A stretch of DNA of 64,000 bases, taken from Ochotona curzoniae. Taxonomy: Eukaryota > Chordata > Mammalia > Lagomorpha > Ochotonidae. The notes under the pieces are model-generated. The model saw only the letters and a program-made list of their open reading frames with translations. It was not told the origin of the DNA and did not search any database. The DNA lies in contig NW_024466459.1 in assembly GCF_017591425.1 (NCBI RefSeq), positions 4,960,001 to 5,024,000 of the forward strand. The letters run 5' to 3'. Made by a program: the position numbers and the translations under genes. Positions 35,070-48,304 of the stretch are shown here, piece by piece; within the stretch, counting starts at the first letter, position 1, and each line of letters begins with the position of its first letter.

Positions 35070-35650
35070 ATTCATGTACCAACAAGCATTACCTAAGCAC
35101 TAAACCCTAAACTAGGCTTCATGTATATGAGACCAAAGAGCAAACCAAGTCCCTGACTTTATGAGGCTTACTGCCTAACATGGGATCAAGACAATAGGTA
35201 AGGAAGCAGATGGACTGTTCAAAACGATGATATACACAACGAACAAACCCAGCTCAAAAGAACGATAAATAATATTGTTGGAAAGAGAAGGTAGAAAAAT
35301 TCTTTCAGATGAAATAAAAATGATACTCAAGGAGGAATTAGAACCTGTAATGCAGTGACTGAGAGAAACACATTCCAGAAAGAAGTGGCATTTGTCAAGG
35401 TGTTGGGCCTAGAAAGATTTAGAAATATTGGAGGAAGTTAAAAATTAACAAAAAAGCAACCTGTGGCTGGAGCACCAAGAAGAATGAAGAAGTTTAAGAT
35501 ATGAGATGAACCAGGTGATACAAAGGTTCTGTATTATGCAGGATAGTTTAGGTCATGGAAAGAAATTTGGATTCAGATACCATAAGAAACCAGTGAAATA
35601 TTAAAGTAAGAGAATGACAAAATTCGATTTACAATTTAAAAGGCTTATCC
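35070..35650 (-). mobile_element. Ancient LINE (L2-like) 3' region
   Basis: AGAGCAAACCAAGTCCCTGAC then TTTATGAGGCTTACTGCC and AAGACAATAGG fit the antisense L2 3' end. GTCATGGAAAGAAATTTGG and GAATGACAAAATTCGATTTAC further right fit the longer repeat I associate with it (GTAAGGAGTTTGG…GAGTGACATGATCTGATTTAC). Related stretches occur at 42.24 and 52.55 kb. Confidence 0.45.
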
Positions 35651-36557
35651 AACAAACATTGATCAAAAGTCTGTTTATTTGCCTAGAACACAACCAAATG
35701 ATAAAGCAGCAGCAGATTAAGATGTGGCCATGGAGTAGTGTAACAGGTTGCAGTTGTGTGTAGGGAGGCAGATACATGTATTAGTGAAAACAAACATGTG
35801 ATAAATTATGTAACAGATACTTTGTGTGTTGCCCACAAAAAAAATTCTGCCATAAACCTCTCCACGGCGTTACTTAATTGATAAACTTGGAAGGTGGACA
35901 CCCCAGCACTTAGTCATCCAAGGTAGAACAAGAAATCCAAGGAAAAATACCATGGTCTATTAAGAATATTAAACTCTCCCTAAGTATTAAGCTAAGCAAC
36001 ACAGAGAATGCCATCACTGATGGTGAGCACTGGGTCTTGGAGGTGATAGTGCTGTGAGGCTACTGTTTGTGTTGGATGCTATACAATCAGAGGAAACTAT
36101 CCATCTAAAAAAAAAAAAGAAAAAAAAAACGAGGCAGAAAAGAGACAAGGAGAAACAGAGGACAGGAAATAGATTACGGCATTTGAAAACATGGAAAATT
36201 TTATGTTCCCATGGGGACGTGGGGGTTCCCAGTTCCAATCTTTTCAACTCTGTGCTCATTTTTGGATATTTGAATGTAACAGTACCTATTGGGTCTCGAT
36301 TGGTCCCCTATACTTGAACTGGATCTTAAAAGATTTGTAGAATTTTCAGTCAAAGAAGCAAAAGTAGGGTGTTTCAGAAAAACACAGTAGATCTCTAACA
36401 CCATGAAAGTATAAAGCTGCTGAAAATGAACCACTTCAGAGGATGCTTTCAATGAACGCTGTGTGAAATCTTGATTAGGAATGAGAAGACAACCAACCCT
36501 GATGTCTGGAGCATAGTGAACACACACATCCAAATCACTACCTAGAGGACAAAGAGT
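35651..36557. other. Unique sequence
   Basis: Includes an A-rich run at 36,106-36,131 without an adjoining SINE body. Nothing else recognised. Confidence 0.5.
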
Positions 36558-36850
36558 TGGTGGTGCAGGTTTAGCCTAATATTTAAGATGCTTGCAATCT
36601 CATATGAGTGAAACTTGGTTCCATTCCTGGGTCTGGCTCCTGACTTGAGCTTCTTCCAGTGCTGACCCTGGGAATAAATGATGACAGCTCAAGTAGTTCA
36701 GTTGTTGCCAGCAATGTGGGAGACTGGAATTAAGTTTCTAGTTTCTGTCTTTGGTCTAAGTTCCACTTGTTGTGAGCTTTTGGTAAGTGCACCAGTTTAT
36801 GGAAGTGTTCCTTCTCCACCCTATGGTTTGTAGATTAATTAATTAATTAG
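36558..36850 (+). mobile_element. Old CSINE with (TTAA)n tail
   Basis: TAAGATGCTTGCAATCTCATATGAGTG, CTGGGTCTGGCTCCTGACTTG, then GTGCACCAGTTTATGG and a tail expanded to ATTAATTAATTAATTAG. Confidence 0.6.
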
Positions 36851-39159
36851 TAAAAATAGTTGGTGGTGATGTGAATAGCATAATTTACATTATTTCTAAG
36901 AACTGCCATAACAATATAATATGCTCATGGACAGCTGTCAGTACCAAATATACTCCCTTACATTAACAAGATACTTAATAAATATTTGAGGTGTCGCTAT
37001 GATCTTTCCTTTGCTTCTCCAGTTATAGGGCACAATGTGCAGCATAGACAGTTTATTACAAATCGAGTTTCAAGTTGTATACTTGAAAGATAATCACTGA
37101 GGCATGGAGGGGGCATTTCCAATAAAAGGTCAGTTTCTCTTCCATCATGAAGAACTAACTGGCTTCCATTTGGATGATCATCAATCCTTTCCAAACTGGC
37201 AACAGATTCCTCTTGGAATTTGCAGATGCACAGGAGACAACGTAGGAAAGCGTTGTTTTACAGCAGCAATTAGTTTATTCCTGGGGTAAATAGTAGAACC
37301 TTAAGGATAATTGCATCAAGAAATTTGTTTCCTGCTGCGGTGTCAATAACCAAGCATACAGTCAATTGGCTGGTTGCCCTACAAATCCCAAAAGAAATGA
37401 TAGGCAAATTTCTGCTTTTGTTTCTAGTGGGGATTTTTGGAGGAATATTGCGGAGGGACGGAAAGAGGAAGGGTAGCGTTCTTACGTATGTTTCCAAGGT
37501 TCACGGTGATTTTGTAAAAGGGGTTAAACCAGGGGAGGAAATGTATGCTGTGTGCAGGGGAGCTGCTTTCTCTTTAAGATGCAAGCTGCAGCCTGTGTGC
37601 CAGTTGGCATCCACGGACTGTGTTATAGGGCCAACGTACACGCAGACAGCAGTCACTTCATACCTCTGATGTCGCTGTTTGCTGCCTGTGACTGTGCTAA
37701 GCCTGCTGGAGCTTGAAGCAACATACGACGAGGAGGCTGCAAGCGGCCAGGAGCCAGCCTTCCATGGCCTGGGGTGAACTGACTGTATCAATCGCTACAC
37801 TTTGCTTCTTCAGCCAAAGTTGGCTGTTTCCCTGAATTTCTCTTTCACATACGTCATTACAGAGGCTATTGTTACTGCTGTTGTTTCTGCATTTTATGAG
37901 AACATAGATACAATAATTTCCAGCCTGCTTTTGTGCACAATTTTCCTAAATACGCTTCTATCCCCAGTGTAAGCTTCAGTTGGAAATGACAACACAGGCA
38001 GGCAGTGGCAGTATTACATACTTGATAGTTTTTCCTTTATGATTATTGTAAATTATGCGTTAATACTTAGGTATGGCTCTTTAAAGGAAGAATTCTTTCT
38101 GCTGTACAAACATGAAAAATCACTGGAAAAGTAAATGAAATCCAGTTGTAGCTTATGTTAGAAATATTGATTCTGGCCACAATGGGTCATTTAATCTTTT
38201 CCTGTGAAGCTGAGAAGTGTAGGTTCTTGTTAGTAAACTGAACTCTCACTTGAACTCTGATTGCAAATAATTTATAATTCCTTATGCATCCCTTGTCTCC
38301 TAACTGGCTCTCTGGAATTTGTCATTGCATAGCCACCCTAATCAGTTCTACATATGTAGTATTCTGGTAGGGACAAAGCCTAAAATATTCTTATTGGCAC
38401 GAAGAGAGCATGATTCGCATGGCCTGGTATGTGTTCATTGGGTTCCCGTATCCTCTCTTAGAAATCCTAAATGCTTTCTTTCTAATCCAGTCACGTGATA
38501 TTTCCTCTGATTGTCAAATGAGTCATGATTCTTATTGCCACATAACTATTGTGCTTGATTCTTGCTTCTTGGAATGTTCTTCCTATGGGTCTCCATAATA
38601 GTTAAGTTCTCTCTCTCTCACACACACACACACACTCTCTCTCTTTGTGTCTTAATGCCCTTTCTTCAAATCTCAGATCACACTGCCCTATCTAATGCTA
38701 TCTAAATCTGCATATATGTAAGTATAACTCTGCCATTTCCTCACATAATCTCTTCATAACCCATTATAGTACATAGATTTCTGATTTTTATTTTTCATTG
38801 ATAGTTATTTTCCCTTTTCAGTAAGAATAAGGACTCCAGATGTTTCAGGTGCCCTAATATAAGTCATGGATGATTGGAAGGATGTAATGCTTGAAGGTTC
38901 TTGACACCCCTTGTCACCACTCCAGCGATTTTTGTTGCTTGTTTGTTAACTTCATGTTGATGAAAGATCACTATTTTTCTTCCCATTGAGGACGGTGTAC
39001 ACTTGGCTCTGTATTTAAGGAGATGAAGAATGGAAGTGTAGTGGAAATTGATATGTTCAGAGTTGGAGACAGAGAGCCGTATGTCTCTATGCATACAGAA
39101 CAAGGATGGACTCCCAGTGAAATGACTGAAAATATCCTAAGAGATGGGTGTTGAACTCT
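36851..39159. other. Unique sequence
   Basis: 2.3 kb without a recognised gene. Contains a CT/CA compound tract at 38,609. The 37,540-37,790 part is GC-richer, with several CpGs (ACATACGACGAGG), but no CpG island or promoter motif is evident. Confidence 0.5.
38609..38645. repeat. (CT)n(CA)n(CT)n compound microsatellite
   Basis: CT units, then about eight CA units, then CT units, with no attached SINE. Confidence 0.92.
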
Positions 39160-39351
39160 CCAACATTGCCCATGTCCACATTGTTGGGAGGCACTCCAGT
39201 GGCAGCACGATGGATTTATGAATGTTCATGAAAGACACCCATTGTTAAACTGGAGGGGTTATCCTTGGGCGGGGAGGAGGATCTGGGGCGGGGCAGGCAA
39301 ATCCCAGTGCCTATTAAACAATCTCATTAAACAAAATAATGAAAAAAAAAG
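39160..39351 (+). mobile_element. Possible LINE-1 3' UTR end with poly(A)
   Basis: A G-rich segment (TGGGCGGGGAGGAGGATC) followed by AAATCCCAGTGCCTATTAAAC and an AATAATGAAAAAAAAA end. It resembles lagomorph LINE-1 3' ends, but I see no ORF2 sequence upstream and no clear target duplication. Confidence 0.35.
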
Positions 39352-41277
39352 TCACAAGAAAAGAAGAGCTATGGGAAAAGGACATGAGTGAAGTAATATG
39401 TGAAGGAACAAAATTTAAAATTGAGAAGAGGTAGAATTAAAGAGGGACTTTAAGGAAATAAATCAAGGTCAGTCTTGATTTTAGTTTAAAGAAGCAAAAG
39501 CGGAACAGGCTCTATAACCTGGAAGAAGGACCAATGTATTCAAATAAAGTTTATTTTCTCTGTCAGAAATTTATTTGGTCCTTACTATGGAAAGAGTAGG
39601 TTCAGTGGCCTTGGTATCAAAAGCAGAGAGGGTTCCAGCTGTGGCAAGGACTCCATTTGGTTGAAGACAAGAACTTCTTTAGGGGGCTCTAATTGGTCTA
39701 TGATAGAAGCGATAGCTAACAGTATGCATGGAAAGAAGAAAAAAAAAAAGAAAAACGTGAAAGCATAAGGCCAAATGGAAGAAAGGAAGGGAAAGAGGAA
39801 AGTCTGGCAGGAAGGTGCTGAGACAGCACAGTTCACATATTGCAGGGTAGGGATTGTTAGGAAGGAGGGTGAAGTAGGAGGAGAACAGAGAAACCACCTG
39901 AGATTTATTTACAATGAGGTTGTTGAGGACCATGGAGAAAACAGAGTATAAGGGGTGTTGAGGGATGGAAAGCAGAGAGCAGGATGCTGTGAAAGGCTTT
40001 CTGAGAATGTGTGAACGTTTGAACGGTACGCTTAGGTTGAAAGATCTTTAAATCTTTCAGCCATCTAAGAATGTTGCCAAAAGCAAAAACCTTTTCTTGC
40101 CATGGAATTTGGACAGATTGTTCCCCACCCTATTTTTTTTTTTTTCTTCCTGATAACTGTTCCGAGAAAGTACAGGGCAGTGCGATTCTGCCAGATGTGT
40201 TGATGGTCAGAAGTGAGACAGACGTCTTAGAAGATGGGGTTGAAGGATCCGGGGTGCTGTCCACTCACACTTTTGGTAATGTGAGTGGGCGGGAATCCAT
40301 CCTTAGGGATGTTCCTCCTTAGCCTGACCAGCTATTAGTATAGTGTTATTGTTTCTCATTTCCATGAAGACAAAATGTATCACAAAATATTAAACTGGTG
40401 TTTGGAGTGTGAGTATGATCTAATTAATGCATTCCACTCTCTCTGTACTCCATGGCAGAAGTGCTGGCTTTGAACTTTCATCTCTTGAATGGCGTGGTGG
40501 CACCAGGACAGTGATTTGAGATTTAGAAGGCATGATCATACTGACAACACAAAATGCAGGCAAGGAAGGCAGGCATTAGGTGAGTTAGCTTTACTGGTAG
40601 GATTTGAACCAGATACTGTCAACGTAGGTAAAAAGTACAGGTGCATGCGAAATACTCTCAACAGCAAGGCTCAGGGTAAGATGGCTACTGGAGAAAGTTT
40701 CTCATTAGGAAGTAGCATAGACAGTAGTTAAGGACCGCTTAGCTTGTTGAGCCTTGATGCAGTCTGTTTCCAAGGTGAATTCCATTTTCGGGTCAGAGGT
40801 TGTTCTGTTTGATGGCTGTAATCATCTTACAGCCGTGGGTTACTGACAGTGCCAGCTCCCCCCAGCAGATTCACAGACCCTGGTGTTGAGAATTCCTTCT
40901 TTTGGGAACCACACGTTTGAGGAAGTCATCATGTTTAAACAGAGATCCCCAATTTGAAATTATCTTTCTCTGGTGCTTGTTAGAGTGGCGGTGAGGGAAT
41001 CCCCATGAATACCGTCCTGGGACTTCCTGACCTTGTCTTTGGACCCTGTATCCTGTAGTACATAGTAACTACTGCCATCCTCTTGCACCTGGAGTGAGAC
41101 AAGCATCATATATTTGTACTTTGCTGATGTAGTTCAACTCTCATCCTAAGTGTGACTCTAAACTTGAAACAGAATTATAGTTAATGGATGAGGCTTCTCT
41201 GGACCTGAAATTTTAAATTATGGGAATCAAGAGATTGACTCATATCATCATGGAAGGCTCATGTCAGCAGAAATTTC
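39352..41277. other. Unique sequence
   Basis: Purine-rich in places (39,720-39,820), with a T13 run near 40,133. No gene or repeat family is recognised with confidence. Confidence 0.5.
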
Positions 41278-41278
41278 T

Positions 41279-41614
41279 TTTTTTTTTAAGTTTTATTAAT
41301 TTTTATTGCAAAGTCAGATATACAGAGGGGAGCAGAGACAGAGAGGAAGATCTTCTATCCGATGATTCACTCCCCAAGAGGTTGCAATGGCCAGAGCTGA
41401 GCCAATCCAAAAGCAGGACCCAGGAGCCTCTTCCTGGTCTCCCACACAGATGCAGTATTCCAAGGCTTTGTGCCATCCTCGACTGCTTTCTGAGGCCACA
41501 AGCATGGAGCTGGATGGGAAGTGTGGGTGCCTGGATTAGAACCGGCATCCATATGGGATCCTGGTGTGTGTAAGGTGAGGACTTTAGCAGCTAGCCTATT
41601 GTGCCAGGCCCATA
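41279..41614 (-). mobile_element. CSINE with perfect 13-bp target duplication
   Basis: AGCAGAAATTTCT at 41,266-41,278 is repeated exactly at 41,615-41,627. Between them lies a full-length antisense CSINE: T-run/TTTTATTAATTTTTATTGC tail, GATCTTCTATCCGATG, reversed box B GGATTAGAACCGG, head TTGTGCCAGGCCC. An intact duplication marks it as one of the youngest insertions here. Confidence 0.95.
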
Positions 41615-41857
41615 AGCAGAAATTTCTAAGCTGTGTCACTCCTTTGTGTAAGAAAGGAGACTTACCATGTGGAAGACAGAACTCTCTCTTTAGATGTTAA
41701 GTGGGAGGAGCTTGCCTATTGGTGAATGTCTTATAGAGGTCGGTAATAAGATTCAAAGGTAATAGGATTTTATATCCTCTTATAAATGAAGAAGGTGAGG
41801 TCTTGCAGATTGGTGTTCAGGTGGTCTGCGGTCTCCAGCAACTGGGAAGAAATGACT

Positions 41858-42070
41858 CTTAAAAATTCTTTTCTTATTGCAGTGGTGATGGGAGAGAGAG
41901 AGAGAGATGCCAATTAACTCTCTCCAAATACCTGCATGAACTAGTGCTGAGGCTAGACCAAGCCAAAGATCGGAGCTGGGAATTGAGTCCAGGTTCCATG
42001 TGGGCAGTAGACCACAATTACTTGACCCATCACTTGCATAGTGCACGCATTAGCAGGAAGCTAACACTGA
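41858..42070 (-). mobile_element. Old CSINE fragment
   Basis: GGGAGAGAGAGAGAGATGCC, AACTCTCTCCAAATACCTGC and TAGCAGGAAGCTAACACTG fit antisense old-subfamily body and tail; the right end breaks down. Confidence 0.5.
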
Positions 42071-42239
42071 AGTCATATATCAGATCCAGACACTTCATTA
42101 TGGGGCTTGATGTTTTAAAATGGCACCTTAATCAAAGAACCTCATTCGAAGTAGCAACTTCAAACTCAGCTTGGAACAGTTGCTATGGCTTCCATCTTGA
42201 AAAACAACTCCAAAACCAGCTAAATAAATGACGGGGCTG

Positions 42240-42716
42240 GGTTAAGGAAGAAGGAAGAAGCAACGGAAGGCATTGTAGAATGAAGGCTCTGTGGAAGTGT
42301 AGGGGCCTTGCAGCTCTGAAGAGTAAGATACATTAGGGGAATATACTGGAAAGTCTGACTGAATAGATGAGCTGGTAAAACACAAAAATGGTCTCAAGTG
42401 TTAATATAAACGATTTGAATTTTCAGCCTAGGAAGAAAACATTTTCTGTAGGAGTTGTTTGGTGATGATTGAAAAAAAAAATGTATTTTTGTCAAAATTG
42501 CTCTTGAAAATTATGTGAAAATGGGCATATTTTGGGGAAGGAATAGAGAAGATGATGAACTGAAAAGATGAGACACACTGAGCTTCTGAATAACACTTTG
42601 TAGAAAGGAGGAGGCTGTGTTTTGGAAGCACTGGCTGTTAGTCGTGGTATGTGAGGAGAAAGGAGAAATCTAAGATGAATTCCAAGAGTCTGCCTTTGTG
42701 GAAAATGGTCGTGGGA
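42240..42716 (-). mobile_element. Ancient L2-like repeat, interrupted
   Basis: GTGGTATGTGAGGAGAAAGG with TGAATTCCAAGAGTCTGCC, and earlier purine-rich stretches, fit the same antisense repeat as 35.07 kb. It is cut by the SINE at 42,717 and may resume at 43,020-43,130. Confidence 0.35.
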
Positions 42717-43012
42717 GGTAGTGGCACTATGGCATAGCAAGCTAAGCCTTCTCTAGCATCCCGAATTGATGCTGGTTCAAGTCCTATATGTTGCGCTTGT
42801 GACCCAGCTCCCTGCTAATGAACCTGGGAAAGCAATGAAAGATGACCCAAGTACATGGGTCCCTACACCCATGAAGAAGACCAGGAAGAAGCACCTGACT
42901 CCTGGTTTCAGCCTGGCCAGGCCTTGGCTGTTGTAACCATTTGGAGACTGAAGATTCTGTCTCTTCTTCCTGTAAACTTGCCTTCTAAACAAATAAAAAC
43001 TAAACAAATTTT
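42717..43012 (+). mobile_element. CSINE, full length
   Basis: Head GTGGCACTATGGCATAGC, box-B-like GGTTCAAGTCC, CTCCCTGCTAATGAACCTGGG, tail CTAAACAAATAAAAAC. Confidence 0.87.
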
Positions 43013-43213
43013 AAAGAGTATGGAAGAAGAAATAAATATCCAAAATCTAAAATAGCGAGAAATATGGAGAGTGTGATGACTTGGATAAACTGGGACAAGT
43101 CAAATTGGTTATGTTGGGCTTTGCAATTGGAAATGGTAAGGAAACAGACACACAGTTTTAATGCATGCATAAAAGAATTGCATCAATGATACAACTTGGG
43201 ACTCTACATTCAA

Positions 43214-43380
43214 TGGAGACCCAGGAGACCCAGGAGAGGCTCCTGGATCCTGGCTTCAGATTGGCTCAGCTCTGGCTGTTGCAGCTACTTGGGGAGTGAA
43301 TCATCGGATGGAAAATCTTTCTGTCTCTGCTCCTCTCTGTATATCTGACTTTGCAGTAACAATTAATAAACCTTTAAAAA
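43214..43380 (+). mobile_element. CSINE, 5'-truncated
   Basis: Starts mid-body at GAGACCCAGGAGACCCAGG, continues through GGCTCCTGGATCCTGGCTTC and GGAGTGAATCATCGGATGG, and ends with AATTAATAAACC. The tRNA-like head is absent. Truncation at the 5' side is usual for retrotransposition. Confidence 0.88.
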
Positions 43381-43954
43381 TGTGTTAGAAATTCCTGAGA
43401 ACTCATAACTAATGTTAAGGCTCATTACCATAAATAATCAATTTATTTCTTTTATCCCAAACATATTCATTCTTAATGACACAGAAAAAAAACAATGGTT
43501 GAGAAATAGAATGATTAATATTTTTCAAACTGCTATGCATCTTCCCAATATGAAGTTTTGGCTACTTTGGCATTCCAAATGGAAGGATTAAGAGGTGAGC
43601 AAGCTACTGTTTGCTATCAATGTAAACAAGAATTGTAAAAACATGGTTGCATAATGCCATTGTTAGAATTAACGACAGGATTCACTAACCGTTATATTAA
43701 CTGTTTGTTTCAGTGCTCACGATTTTAAGGAGCCCAGGTGCTGCATTTATAGCATTTCAAGTATTATGATCTTCACTACATAAGGTGTTGAGATGTAGAG
43801 ACAGAAAACAGCACCCTGACATTGTCTACATACTCAGCTCAGGAAAAATCTAGGCACCGAATCCTAGTTGCTTGACATTAAAGAACACGTGTGTGACCCC
43901 TTCACTCTGTGTCACTTCACGTATTCCACAGTAAAACACTTAAGGGCAGAATCA
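43381..43954. other. Unique sequence
   Basis: Nothing recognised. Confidence 0.45.
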
Positions 43955-44090
43955 TTAGAACCGGTTTCAGATGATGATCCAACATTCAGATAAGGACTGT
44001 GCCAGGATCACACAGCTCATAAATAGTGGAAGGAGCTTTCCAGTTCAGAGAGTTGCTTTTCTTACCACTATGTTTTCCTGGATCCTAGTT
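43955..44090 (-). mobile_element. MIR fossil
   Basis: CAGGATCACACAGCTCATAA followed by TAGTGGAAGGAGCTTTCCAG is the antisense MIR core (AAGGTCACACAGCTAGTAAG…GGCAGAGCTGGG). Confidence 0.7.
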
Positions 44091-45394
44091 TTATAACCAC
44101 ATGAACTGTCACAGACTTAACCGATATGAGGAAAATCAGAGAACTGAAAAGCTGGCTGAGACCCAGAAGCTCATCTTATTCTCCTGATGCCTGGCAAGTC
44201 TGTAATGCTACCTGCCTGGAAACAGGCTGAGTAACAGCATCAATAATATGATGAAACCTACCATGTTTTTGGAAGAAAACCTAGGATTCTAGAAAAAGGA
44301 AGATATTTACATTTATTAGTATTATCCATAAAAAAGCAAATACACCTACCCATACCTCTAGCATGTCTTTTAAAAAATATTTTCCATATCTTCAAATATT
44401 TTCTATAAAATGATTAATAGAGCAGCTTTAGAGTGCTATTGCATGGCAAAATCCAGTTCGTCTAAATGATTTATGTGGTTGCCATTGAAGTGAGCATCTT
44501 TGATTAACATCTAGGGTGGCTTTTTTATGTACAGCTTCATTGAATTGAATTTCTAAAGGAAAATGAAACTTAGAAATTGTTGATACATGGTGCAATGTTG
44601 CTGTTAAGGAAATGTATGCTATTTGGTGTTCTTACCAACTGACTTTGAGTCAGCCTATTTTCTATACTCTTGCCAATCCAACCAGTGAAAAATAAAAGAG
44701 GACTACAGCAACAACAAAAGTCTTTGCTGTTTTAAATAAACATTTTGTTTATTGCTGATATAAATTGAGTCCTATTTCCTTCACATATCTAACATGCCCT
44801 AATTGCCAGAACTTGTGAATGTGTAACTTAGTTCAATAAAATACATTGCTGACGGGATTAAACACAGAGTTTTGAGTTGAGGAGGTTATCCTGGCTCTCC
44901 TGGTGGGTTCCTGTAAGAGAAAAGAAAGGGGTATCAGTTGTAGACAAGTTGTAAAGAAAGAAGCAGAAGTCCAAGAAGGAAGAAGTGATGGTACTGTAGG
45001 GGGTAGAGGAAAGAGACGTGAGCCAAACACTATGAGCATCTTCTAGAAGCTGGGAAAAGCAAGAAACAGATCCCCAAAGGACTTCGACAAACACACACCT
45101 GAGCACTCCCTTTCAATTTCCAAGCTGCAGAACCATGAGCTAGCAGCTTTGTGCATTTTTTTTTAATCCTGGTTTCTTCTTACTATTGCATTTGTTTTTT
45201 CTTGGCCCTTCGCTTGTGCTTTACAATATCAATATTATGCTTCCCTTATGGATTTATGAAGGGTTTTTCAATGTTAAGAATATTAATCATTCCTCATCCA
45301 TGGGTTGTCAATATTTTCTGTTGCCTTAAAATTTTGTGTTTAATTTTTGTGTGTGGATATTTTTTGAATCAGATTTCGTCACATAAATTGTGGA
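44091..45394. other. Unique AT-rich sequence
   Basis: No repeat family or coding exon recognised. Confidence 0.5.
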
Positions 45395-45530
45395 CTGTAG
45401 AATCAGAAAGTCCTGGATTTGATTTTTAGTTCTAATGTTTGACAAATTGCTTTACTTTCCAAAGCTTTCACGCCCTTTTTACAAATTTGCAGAAATGATT
45501 AAATGAGATAATGATTGCAGAGAGCTATCA
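45395..45530 (+). mobile_element. MIR fossil
   Basis: GAATCAGAAAGTCCTGGATTTG, GACAAATTGCTTTACTTTCC and AAATGATTAAATGAGATAATG follow the MIR order (GCCTGGGTTC…CAAGTTACTTAACC…GGATTAAATGAG). Confidence 0.6.
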
Positions 45531-46582
45531 TGTTTCACACGTGATAAGAAATACATGCTATGTGTTCATTTCATTGCTACTACATTCTCTCTTATGGCTT
45601 CCATTTCACCTTGGGTCTATTCAGTGTTGACACATTTCATAGAGTTAAGAATTTGTCACTTTTTAAAAATCTTTAATATCTCCATCATTAAGTACTATCT
45701 TGTAAGTACTACTTGTCATGACAGTCAACTGGGAATCCTAGTGGCTAATGTAGACTTTATTCTTTTGCTCTCCAAGTGGTGGCTCTAGAAAATGGAAGCC
45801 AAAATAAGGCTGCTCCCTGCTTCTCTGTCACGTCTGCAGAAGTTCTATTTGATATGAGTAAAGGAAGTTGATGAGACCTCCCAAAGTTCCAGGCTTACCT
45901 AACAGCTGACCCAAGGATGATACATATAGAACAGTCAGCTCTAGTCCAAGCTCCTGGAAAAATAAAACAACTGGGAGGTCGAACACCTGTGAGAAGAATG
46001 CATCATTTTAGACTGCATCTATCCAGGAGCAATTGGTGTAAGCCTCCAGTGCTGTATGTTCTCATGATTTTTTTTTTTTTTGTAATGCATTTGCTTTTTA
46101 GAAGTGGTGGGAGTGGGTAGAAATGAATAGAAATGTCGTTAAAGCACCTCAAGTACATTGAGTTTTCTTTCCTTTGATCTTGGGTCAACATCAATTTAAC
46201 AGAATTTGGGGCTGATTTTGTTTCCTTCTGAGAAGGAAAGAGCTTCAGTCCAACGTGTTGTGTTGTCTTTATCAGGGTTCTGAGGTTATCATCACAGAAA
46301 ATGATGAGGTGTTCCTGAAGCTGGCAGATCATTTTGTGCAGAGATTAACTCTCCGATTACCTGCTGTGTGACCCAAGGGTGGCTGCCCAACCCCTCTCCC
46401 AGTGTCAACCTTCTCATAAGTCATTCAGGCCAGAGAATAACGAATGGGTTCTTGCACATTTTGCTCTCTCTGATATACCAAATTTTCTATTTAGGAATAT
46501 TTGTTAAATGTTTAATTCATCAGAAATTCTGGGTAAGAGAGAGAAAAGAAAGCAAGATAACTTTTGCACAGCATAGTGCATA
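45531..46582. other. Unique sequence
   Basis: A T15 run lies at 46,067-46,081. The minus-strand open frame at 46,003-46,332 (109 codons) has no recognisable family. Confidence 0.45.
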
Positions 46583-46708
46583 CAAGGGCTCTTCAGCAAA
46601 TTCATAGAAAGTACATATTATAAAAATAGAAATGGATTTCAATTTTTTTAAAAAAAATATAAACATTTAAAAAATTTTGTTTTTCCCTGAACTGTTTGAG
46701 ATACCCTC
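46583..46708. mobile_element. Palindromic mariner-like short element, copy 2
   Basis: GGGCTCTTCAGCAAATTCAT then ACATATTATAAAAATAG, AATGGATTTCAA and the right arm TTTCCCTGAACTGTTTGAGA with TACCC. Arms are rough inverses and the internal order matches the copy at 23,404. Confidence 0.55.
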
Positions 46709-48304
46709 ATCCTGGACATTTACATTTGGAATATCTTCTCTATTCATTTTCCTGGAATGTGTGATATTCTGTCCCTTAAAAACCATCATTCTGGCTGGAG
46801 GTTTAATGGATCATCTATAAAATAGAGAGCTACTGGTTCCAAACCTCCTACCTGCTTCAGAAACATGCTACAAGGTTTAATGAAAAGTACTTTGACCTTT
46901 CGGGTGGGGGTGACGGATAAAAGAAGCTCTCCGTAAATGGGACTTGTTAAACTTTTTTTTTTCCATTAAGTCTTGGGATCCCCTTATGCAAACTCAGGCT
47001 ACCTAATGGATGAGGATTTATAAATAGCCAGTTATAAAAGCACACCCAGGCACACTCAGACACAAAACAAACACAGATGTACAAATGAGATCATGAAATT
47101 GCTTGACAACAGTACAGCTTGTACCTGGGAATTGATAAGACAGACTGATTTTATTTTTATAACCATGATTATTCTATCTACCATATATCGAAGACTTAGA
47201 GTGAGCTGGCCAACATTGAAATGACAATTTTTTTTTCATAAAATTCTTAATATTGATCAAAGGGAAATGCAAAATTAGGAGCAGATTGCCCCAAAGTGGG
47301 TCCATACCACCCTTCAAACTTTTGGGAGATTTAAAAACTCATCTAGGTTGCCAGAGATCATGGGTGGCAATCCTGAAGGACTTTTCCTGAAGGCTTTTTC
47401 TTCGTGAGTCAAATGTATGAACTCTTGATGGTGTATTGTCGATTTCAGGACTTGGTATAGAAACAGCCAAATTGAGGAAACATCCGGGTCTGCCTAAGGC
47501 TCTGTTTACATTTGTATCCATCTGTTCTAAAGGGTAACTCTGCAGTGCAGTTCAGGGGACGCTGATCCAAGGTCCTGATTTTTAGACTTTTAAGACTTCC
47601 TCCTTCAATAAACCCTTGAATGACACAAACGAGAGGCGATTCTAATGATGACAATGAAACATTGTGATTCGAATTATCTACACTGGTGGCCTCCTCTCCC
47701 AGATTCACTAAAGCGTTGCTCAACCTTTTGCTTGACTCTCACTGGCCATCTTCTGTTACCATCTGGCAGAAGCTTCCTACCCTAAATGTTCCTGTCTTGC
47801 ACAATAGAAATGGCGCTCATAAGGTCTCAATCAAATTGTCATGTGAATTATTTTACATTTCATAAGGAAGATAAAAATAAACTGAATGAGGATTGGAAAA
47901 ACCATTTCATATCATCAACCTCAAGCAATCTCCATCTGTAGTCATTCTAGCATGGTTTCATCCACTTTCTAACCTATCACTGAATTCTTTTCTTGATGGT
48001 GTGACTCACACCACTTCTATTGCCCAATTCTTGCTACAACTTGGGAGGTTGTTGTGGCTGGTTTGTTTTTAATATCTTGCCCAATTTTTCCATTTTTAGT
48101 TCCAGGCTATTGCTTTTAACCACTTTCAAGTATCTCATTCTTTAAAGAATGATACAAGACTGTATACAGTCTAGTTCAAGTATTTTGTTTTTCTATCTAA
48201 TTCCAGAATAGCTGCATTGTACGCACGTAAGTGCAAGTGAGAGGTTGTTGTATAATTTATTTTTAGCCTCTTAGGAATCCAGATCTAAGAAATTCACAAT
48301 TGCT
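46709..48304. other. Unique sequence
   Basis: No SINE, LTR or coding exon recognised in about 1.6 kb. Confidence 0.5.

Noticed and set aside
40480..40640. Possible old CSINE fragment
   Set aside because: Only faint similarity (GCAGGCATT, GATTTGAACCAGA); not enough to call.
40860..40925. Possible MER5-type DNA transposon (GATTCACAGACCC…GGAACCACACGTTTGAGG)
   Set aside because: Very short and diverged; ordinary sequence could look the same.
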